Origin: Dentipellis sp. KUC8613
Lineage: Eukaryota > Basidiomycota > Agaricomycetes > Russulales > Hericiaceae
NCBI GenBank assembly: GCA_002286715.1
Contig: NSJX01000030.1
Span: 185,034-249,033, forward strand
Length of the DNA stretch: 64,000 nucleotides
Direction: 5' to 3'
Shown here: piece by piece, positions 56,901 to 64,000 of the stretch
How positions within the stretch are numbered: position 1 is the first letter of the stretch
How the letters are laid out: the number at the start of each line of letters is the position of its first letter
The notes under the pieces: generated by a model
Databases searched by the model: none
What the model saw: the letters and a program-made list of their open reading frames with translations, nothing else
Told to the model about the DNA's origin: nothing
Translations under genes and position numbers: made by a program

Positions 56901-59900
56901 GTTGGAGTTCCGCTACGAGAATGCCACTCCCATCCCCGTCGACCAGGTCGAGCCGTGGAACGAGATCGTCCGCCGGTTCGTCACTGGTGCCATGTCCTAC
57001 GGTTCGATCTCCATGGAAGCGCACTCGACTCTCGCGATCGCCATGAACCGTCTCGGAGGCAAGTCTAACACCGGCGAGGGTGGCGAAGATGCGGAGAGGT
57101 CCCTTCTCATGGGCAACGGCGACACCATGCGTTCTGCCATCAAGCAAGTCGCTTCTGGCCGCTTCGGTGTCACCTCCAACTATCTTGCCGACGCAGACGA
57201 GCTCCAGATCAAGATGGCCCAAGGTGCGAAGCCCGGTGAGGGTGGTGAGCTTCCGGGACACAAGGTTTCGGCCTCTATTGCGCGCACACGTCACTCCACC
57301 GCCGGTGTCGGACTTATTTCACCGCCCCCGCACCACGATATTTATTCCATCGAAGACTTGAAGCAGCTCATTTACGATCTCAAGTGTTCGAATCCTCGCG
57401 CGCGAGTATCGGTGAAACTTGTGTCGGAGGTCGGCGTCGGCATCGTCGCCAGCGGTGTGGCGAAGGCCAAGGCGGACCACATCCTCATCTCCGGCCACGA
57501 TGGCGGAACTGGTGCTTCCCGTTGGACCGGTATCAAGAACGCTGGTTTGCCGTGGGAACTCGGCCTCGCGGAGACCCACCAGACCCTTGTCTTGAACGAC
57601 CTCCGCGGCAGAGTCACCGTGCAGACAGATGGTCAGATTAGAACTGGCCGAGATATCGCCATCGCTTGTCTGTTGGGTGCCGAGGAGTGGGGTTTCGCAA
57701 CCACGCCCCTCATCGCTATGGGCTGCATCATGATGAGGAAGTGTCATCGTAAGTCTTTAGTTCAACTACTTACATTCGCAGACGCTCATTGTCTTTTGCA
57801 GTCAACACCTGCCCCGTCGGTATTGCTACGCAGGATCCCCAGCTGCGCGCCAAGTTCCACGGCCAGCCCGAGCATGTCATCAACTTCTTCTATTACCTTG
57901 CGGAGGAGCTTCGTGGGATCATGGCGAAGCTTGGGTTCCGTACGATCAACGAGATGGTTGGTCGCGCCGACATGCTCAAGGTCGACGACAAGCTGCGGAC
58001 TCCGAAGACGGCTCACCTCGATCTGTCTGCGGTTCTCAAGCCCGCGTGGCAGATGCGCCCGGGTGCGCCGACTTACCGCGTTCGTCAGCAGGACCACAAG
58101 CTCTATATCCGTCTCGACAACAAGTTCATTGATGAATCGGAGCCTTCACTTACCAAGGGCCTGCCCGTGCACATTGAATGTGATGTGACTAACACCGATC
58201 GCGCCCTGGGAACCACACTCTCCTACCGCGTGTCGAAGCTCTATGGCGAAGAAGGACTTCCGAAGGACACCATCCACATCAGCATGAAGGGCTCTGCTGG
58301 CCAGTCATGCGGCGCTTTCCTTGCGCCCGGTATTACGATCGAGTTGGAAGGTGATGCCAATGACTATGTCGGGAAGGGCCTGTCCGGTGGTCGCCTCGTT
58401 GTCTACCCGCCTCGGCAGTCTCCTTTCAAGGCCGAAGAGAACATTATCATCGGAAATGTGTGCCTGTACGGTGCTACGTCCGGCGAGGCGTTCATCCGCG
58501 GTATTGCTGCGGAGCGTTTCGCTGTCCGTAACTCTGGTGCCAACGCAGTCGTTGAAGGAACTGGTGATCACGGATGCGAGTACATGACTGGAGGGCGGGT
58601 CGTCGTTCTTGGCACGACTGGACGTAACTTCGCCGCCGGTATGAGCGGTGGTATCGCTTACGTCCTGGACACTGCGCACACCTTCGCAGGCAAAGTGAAC
58701 ATGGAGATGGTCGAGCTCGGCAAAGTCACGGAACCACGCGAGATTGCGGAACTTCGCAGTCTTATCGAGGACCACCGCCACTATACCAGGTCCGAGGTAG
58801 CTGATCGTGTGCTTCGCGATTTCCATCATCTTCTGCCCTTGTTCGTCCGTGTTATGCCTCATGATTACAAGCGCGTTCTGGAAGAGCAGGCTGCCAAGGC
58901 AAAGGAAGAGAAGCTGCGCCACAGTGTCATCGACCTCGTTCCTTCTCGTACCGCTAGTCAGGTCGATCTGGCCTCGGAAGGTCTCGAAGACATTCTTCTT
59001 CCGAAGGAACCTCAATCATCTGCTCTTACGCCGCACCCCTCGAAGAAGCACGAGCCGTCCCTCGTGGACCTCGAAGATTCCATGGTCGACGATAACACGA
59101 CGAAGCAGCGCCTGCATAAGCTCGACAAGACGCGTGGCTTCATGAAGTACAAGCGTCTCGGCGAAGCTTATCGCCCGCCCCGCAAGCGGACGAAGGACTG
59201 GAAGGAGATATCCACCCGTTTGACCGAAAGCGAGCTGAAATACCAGTCTGCGCGCTGCATGGACTGCGGCGTGCCTTTCTGTCAGTCCGACACGGGTTGT
59301 CCTGTCTCCAACGTCATTCCCAAGTGGAATGACCTCGTCTTCAAGGGCCAATGGCAGGATGCGCTCAACCGTCTGCTTCTGACGAACAACTTCCCCGAGT
59401 TCACTGGCCGAGTGTGCCCTGCGCCTTGCGAGGGCGCCTGCGTGCTTGGAATTAATGAGCAGCCTGTTGGCATCAAAAGCATCGAGTGCGCTATCATCGA
59501 CAAGGTAAGAAATCTATACTACGATCTCGGATTATGAGCTAACTCTTGTGAAGGGCTTCGAAATGGGCTGGATGGCACCCAATCCCCCCACATTCACCAC
59601 TGGCAAGTCGGTCGCTATCATTGGTTCTGGACCGGCTGGTCTCGCCTGCGCGGATCAACTCAACAAGGCAGGACACCGAGTGACGGTGTACGACCGTAAT
59701 GATCGTATGGGTGGGCTCCTGATGTACGGCATCCCCAAGTGCGTACTATTCGCTCCCTCTGTAAGTGCAACGGCTAACTTGCTTGAAATCACAGCATGAA
59801 GCTGGACAAGGCCATCGTTCAGCGCCGTATTGACCTCATGGCTGCCGAGGGTGTGGTATGTTTCAGAAAGCACGCATTTGTTCGAGAATGGGTTAGCTGA

Positions 59901-61105
59901 TTAGCTCTGAATCAGGAATTCGTCCCCAACGCACACGTCGGTGTCGATGTCGACATCAGCGAGATTCGGGAGGAGCATGATGCCCTCGTTCTGGCCACGG
60001 GTGCAACTTGGCCTAGGGATCTGAAGATTCCAGGGCGCGAGGCGGACGGCATTCACTTTGCCATGGAGTACCTCCAGGTACGTTCTTCCACGTCACTTTC
60101 TCCCGCAGTCCTCTGACGTCGTTGTCATTAGTTGAACACCGCATCCCTGCTCGACTCTGATCTGCAGAACGGTAGCTACATTAACGCGAAGGGCAAGGAC
60201 GTCATCGTCATCGGCGGTGGTGATACGGGTAATGACTGTATCGGTACTGCCATGCGCCACGGCGCCAAGTCTGTGACAAACTTCGAGCTTCTGCCTCGTC
60301 CCCCGGTGTCGCGTGCTCGGGACAACCCCTGGCCTCAGTGGCCCAGGATCTTCCGCACGGACTACGGTCACACCGAGGTCGCTGCGCACTTCGGCAACGG
60401 TTCGTTCTGTCCCTGTCAAAATCGCTGCAGAAGCTCACTCTGTTCCTCATCTATAGATCCTCGCGAGTATTGCATCTCCACCAAGGAGTTCATCGTTGAT
60501 GGAGAAGGCAAGCTCCAAGGTCTCAACACTGGTGAGTCGTAGATCTGCTTTCTTAATCGACATTATCTCATGACTTGCATCACTAGTTCGTGTTGAGTGG
60601 ACCAAAGACAGCGGAGGACGCTGGAAGATGGAAGAGGTTCCTGGATCGGAGAAGTTCTTCCCTGCACAACTCGTGTTCCTTGCCCTCGGCTTCTTGGGCC
60701 CTCAGCCCGACGCTATCAAGGCGTTGAGTGTGAAGCAGGACGCTCGCTCAAACATTCAGACTCCCCACAAGAAATACTCCACGAATGTCGAGGGTGTATT
60801 TGCTGCTGGTGACTGTCGTCGCGGCCAGTCGCTTATTGTCTGGGGTATCAAGTAAGTAATTGCTTTCGACACCCATCTTGGGCATTGTCTGACACGCTAC
60901 TTTTCTTAGCGAGGGTCGCGGAGCCGCTGCCGAGGTCGATACTTACCTTACTGGCAACACGCGCCTACCTAGTGCTGGCGGGATCAAGACGAGGGTGAGT
61001 TTCTTACTTCTGCATCTTCCTTCCCTTGTCTGACTTGTTTGCTTTCAGCGTTTTGTGGCCCCTCCAACCAAAGTTGCTCCGACTGCTGTCACGGTGCAAG
61101 CTTGA
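53956..61105 (+). CDS. GLT1: NAD(P)H-dependent glutamate synthase (GOGAT), fused large and small subunits
   Basis: Converts glutamine and 2-oxoglutarate into two glutamates; central to ammonia assimilation. About 2,130 residues. The start [20 protein letters not shown] precedes a 70-residue propeptide; the catalytic N-terminal nucleophile is Cys71 in [17 protein letters not shown]. Amidotransferase motifs include [17 protein letters not shown] and [18 protein letters not shown]. The FMN synthase domain has [20 protein letters not shown] and [11 protein letters not shown] with a cysteine-rich Fe-S loop. The glutamate synthase beta helix ([20 protein letters not shown]) follows. The beta-subunit part has [19 protein letters not shown] and [12 protein letters not shown] for Fe-S clusters, FAD-binding [20 protein letters not shown] and NAD(P)-binding [20 protein letters not shown], ending [20 protein letters not shown]. 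At least ten introns; several use GTTCG or GTGATT donors. Coding bias looks strongly translational. Confidence 0.97.
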
Positions 61106-61505
61106 GTTTCACCAACGGTGATCAACACAAATGATAGCCTTGCTGGTGAAGGGTCCTGGAGACCAGACCGCCAGCGATTGCACGTCCCTAATGAGTTCAC
61201 GAGTCGAATTTGTTGTTGTAGTATTAAAGGTTTATGTGGAGGAAAAACCTGTATCAATGAGTACCACGCACGTCATGTCTATACTACCACAATATTCTTG
61301 TTTTACCATAGCTCGTTGAAATACAGTTTATCGTATGTTCCCCTCAATCTTATGCCAATGACACTGTTTTGCATTCGTCCTCAGTCAGGGTCTAGTTCCA
61401 CTGCTCCGTCTATGCTCTGAGCTACAGGTCCCAATACTGATACAGCAAGTCGGAATCTCGCACGATCAAGTGTAGATACAGTGAGGTCATATGAAGTCGT
61501 ATGTC
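61106..61505. other. Convergent 3' flanks of GLT1 and ECO1
   Basis: No gene seen. AT-richer sequence with likely polyadenylation regions for the two converging genes. Confidence 0.55.
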
Positions 61506-62628
61506 CTACTCCTGGTAGATCCTAACACCACCGCCTCCCCAGCTCTCCATGATTGCTCGCCCTGACTCGGTGGGCTGTGTGAAGGCAACATCGCCTTGCT
61601 TCGGATTGAGTCTACATCCATGTACGAATGTCTCAGCGGCTGCATTCAACAGAAGGGCTGCGATGCCTTGCCGACGGTACGTCGAAGGTACGAACAAGCG
61701 CGGGATCCCTAAGGGCGTTGGGAGAAGCTTTGGGTGGCAGAAGAGCCCGGAACTTGTGTCAACGGGGACAAGGGTCGCAGTCAGAGGTGGGGTATCTGGG
61801 GATGCGGGGGGCTCGATGTCTGACGGGGCCGCGATCTCCATAGCGGAGGTTATGTGTTGTGCGATGACACAGCCTACGATCTTCTCGCGCGAGGCTGAGA
61901 CTGGGGATGGTAAGAGGAACAAGTACACTTTGGAGGCTGCGAGGATTTCCGGCGTCAGAGGTGGAGACGATAGTGTGAGGCTAATAGTCTCAAAGAGTAT
62001 GGCGAGCTGAATCCATGAACGAAATCTGTTAGTACACGTCATTTCACATGATACGTAGGGGCACCACCTTCGAACCAATGCGACCTCCCGCCGTTGCCTT
62101 GACACAGATGATTCTGCCCTTCTTGCCATTCTTCAATTTGACAGATGAAGCTATCTCCTGGACGCCCATCTTGACAGATTCTTTCTCTTCCTCCCTGCCC
62201 CATTCCATTCCCTTCTGAACCCTCGAACAATGAGACTTGTGCAGGTTCTCGTCGTCCGGAGCGCCCTTGGTGTACGTCAAGTCGCAGAGGGCACATGTGC
62301 GAAGTACTGTCGTATCGATGCTGAAGTGCAGCTGTGTCAAGGTCTGAGATGGCTTTGCATCATGTTTCGGCTTCTGCTTGGATGATGATGCATCGGAAGA
62401 ACGCTCCAGACGTGGGCGTTTGGTGGGTTGATTTGTGAACGACAAGCGCTCCTTGAGCGGACGCTTCAGAGAGGGCTTTGGAGGGGAAGACGGTGACTCC
62501 AGCGGAGATGATGAGCGAAGAACAGGCTTGGCCTGTCTAGAGCCGTATGTGCGCTTCACGGGGCGGGACATGGGGGTATCGCAAGGTTGTTGAACTGAAA
62601 CGGTCGAATCAGCATCCGACGCGCCCAT
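61506..62628 (-). CDS. ECO1: Cohesin N-acetyltransferase (Eco1/ESCO)
   Basis: Acetylates Smc3 in S phase to establish sister-chromatid cohesion in the nucleus. Two exons joined by an intron (about 62010-62067) after GGRIGSK. N-terminal basic, Ser/Pro-rich section containing MSRPVKRTYGSRQAKPVLRS; then the C2H2 zinc finger CALCDLTYTKGAPDDENLHK with SHC, and the acetyltransferase domain: VQEIASSVKLKNGKKGRIIC, KIVGCVIAQHITSAMEIAA, the acetyl-CoA site GIPRLFVPSTYRRQGIAALL, then FVHGCRLNPKQGDVAFTQPT and GRAIMESWGGGGVRIYQE. The tail is the conserved C terminus of the family, so it is complete. The first ATG (62628) adds 19 residues before MSRPVKRTYGSR at 62571; the latter matches family starts better and may be the true start. 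Divergent from the MCH1-like gene by 136 bp. Confidence 0.92.
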
Positions 62629-62764
62629 CACCGACTTTTGTTTGCTCTTGTTGACGCGTCGCGTCGCTCACGTGCCCCGTCGACTCACCCTTGCTGCTGC
62701 CTCGCCTGAGCCCGCCGCTTCATCCACGCCTCCGGGCTCTACCAGCCTGCGTCCTCCCTCCGTC

Positions 62765-64000
62765 ATGTCTCCGTCCTCGTTGCTGCATAAAGCCCGTCTG
62801 GGTGTAACATGCTGCTCTGTTGCAGCCAATGCGTTCGTCATATCATCTTCCATGTGGGATGGCCGACTGACGTATGTATCACTGGCTATCTGTATAGATT
62901 GTGCGCGGGTGGAATATTCACTTTTCCACTGCTGTCGCCATCGCTGGCATTGCACCTGAAGCTCACACAACCACAGCTTACGACTATCGTCCTCGCGTAA
63001 GTCAGGCGGTTTGTCGTAAAATCATGCACACCATAACTCCCCTCGTACAGAGGCATGATAGGGCAATATCCATTCGCTGCTGTAGTCGGCAAGATTATCG
63101 ACTCGCACGGGCCGTGGGCGTGCTCTATGATTTCCTCAGTGCTCTTCTCCTTCGGCTTTGGATCATTCGCTTGGGAGATCGCAAAGACACCCGATGACAT
63201 CAGTCAACCCTCGCAGTCGTCCTTCCACCGTCTCACGTTCTTCTTTTTCCTAGCAGGACTTGGCACTGTCTTTTCGTACGTATCTATGATAACTCTGCCT
63301 ACTACATTACGACTCAAATATCAACTCCAGATATTTCTCATCTCTCTTCGCTGCGTCGAAGAACTTCCCAAACTACATCGGTGTAGCGTCCGGTTCCAGC
63401 ATGGCCCTTTTTGGCCTTTCACCACTGTTCCTTTCATTCCTAGCCAAGCTCTTCACTGATCCTACCTCGGGCCTGGACGTCACACGATTCCTTACTTTCC
63501 TCGCGATACTAGCTGGTGTGGTCCATGTCATCGGGGCTCTTGTTCTTCAGGTGCCCTCACAAACATCGGACAAAGCACCCTTTTCAGCCGATGATAGTGA
63601 GCAAGAGGATATCGAACACTCCGCCGAGCAAGACGAGCGGCAACCTCTGCTTCCTGGCAAACAGCCTCAGGTATCCGTTGATGTCGTGCTCGTCGAAATT
63701 GAAGAAGACCCAACAGTGCTGGGCCTAGTCAAGGACCCATACTTCTGGGTGCTTGCACTTATCACAATGCTTACTCTGGGCTCGGTAAGTCCCGTTCACA
63801 TATGTAACCCGGCTTTTCGCCAACTTTGTATGGGATAGTGCGAGATGGTCATATCCAACATTGGCACTATCGTGCTCTCACTACCTTCCTCAGCACAGCG
63901 AGGCATCTCCGTCCTTACCTCCTCAGCAGACGCAGCGACCTCTACGCAAGTCCGCGTGCTCTCAGTTGCCAATACCGTGTCTAGGCTCATAGCTGGTCCC
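62765..64000 (+). CDS. MCH1: MCH1-like major facilitator transporter, 5' part (runs off window)
   Basis: MFS protein of the MCH1/nodulin-like family; yeast Mch1 is a vacuolar membrane transporter of unknown substrate. Start MSPSSLLHKARLGVTCCSVA; the first intron (62833-62896) with a GTTCGT donor joins NA to LCAGGIFTFPLLSPSLALHL, making the first helix continuous. Then GMIGQYPFAAVVGKIIDSHG, the helix 2-3 loop with the DSHGP motif typical of this group, ACSMISSVLFSFGFGSFAWE, FFFFLAGLGTVFSYFSSLFA, KNFPNYIGVASGSSMALFGL and SPLFLSFLAKLF. The central loop is long and acidic (EQEDIEHSAEQDERQPLLPG), with a dileucine-like RQPLLPG. The second half starts LVKDPYFWVLALITMLTLGS and continues EMVISNIGTIVLSLPSSAQR to VSVANTVSRLIAGP-like sequence at the window edge; the remaining helices lie beyond 64000. 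Confidence 0.87.

Noticed and set aside
1..64000. Secondary-metabolite cluster, mating-type locus, CRISPR or defence island
   Set aside because: None of the hallmark genes (polyketide synthase, NRPS, terpene synthase, homeodomain or pheromone receptor genes, Cas or restriction proteins) is present; neighbouring genes are core housekeeping genes.

Overview
This window is nuclear chromosomal DNA from a filamentous basidiomycete, most likely an Agaricomycete; I cannot fix the order or genus. The evidence is: GC-rich coding sequence, many short GT-AG introns (mostly 48-70 nt, up to eleven in one gene), about one gene per 2 kb on both strands, fused fungal-type NADH/NADPH glutamate synthase, and eukaryotic core proteins throughout. 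There are no prokaryotic operons, CRISPR arrays, rRNA genes or intact transposons. Most products are recognisable only after joining exons, so many open frames in the raw sequence are shadows.

Layout. 1-514: 3' end of the Rab GTPase YPT1. 1133-2831: pyridoxal-phosphate synthase PDX1. 3184-3616: an unannotated-looking 88-residue four-exon gene. 3715-6461: an RS-rich protein and a divergent cyclin L. 6648-11901: SRP receptor alpha, a single-pass membrane protein, glyoxalase II. 12312-13162: SFT2. 13807-19854: EDC4-like decapping scaffold and a divergent ALKBH7-like dioxygenase. 20871-21088: a tiny three-exon metallothionein. 21267-28980: Rab geranylgeranyltransferase alpha (BET4), divergent SYF1, a CINP-like protein and a WD40 protein. 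29069-33375: nitronate monooxygenase, holocytochrome c synthase, SSF1. 33970-37275: PKA catalytic subunit and a cytochrome b561-like protein. 37452-44553: the ARF-GEF Gea/GBF1 and proteasome alpha4. 45450-48856: a mitochondrial carrier-like protein and an SDR/DUF1776-like protein. 48857-51439: a gene-poor stretch. 51440-61105: LST8 and glutamate synthase GLT1. 61506-64000: cohesin acetyltransferase ECO1 and the 5' part of an MCH1-like transporter.

Functional links are those of ordinary core biology. BET4 is the alpha subunit of the enzyme that prenylates Rab proteins such as YPT1, whose C-terminal CC is visible here. YPT1, SFT2 and Gea all act in ER/Golgi traffic. Cyclin L, the RS-rich protein and SYF1 point to splicing. 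LST8, PKA and GLT1 belong to nutrient signalling and nitrogen assimilation. Several pairs share very short divergent promoters (79-273 bp).

I see no obvious new multi-gene system. The most interesting items are small or cryptic: the 88-aa spliced gene at 3184, the 33-aa metallothionein at 20871, a 6-nt microexon in glyoxalase II, the fungal CINP-like protein, a recurrent GTTCG 5' splice site, and the ambiguous reading frame in the SDR/DUF1776-like gene.
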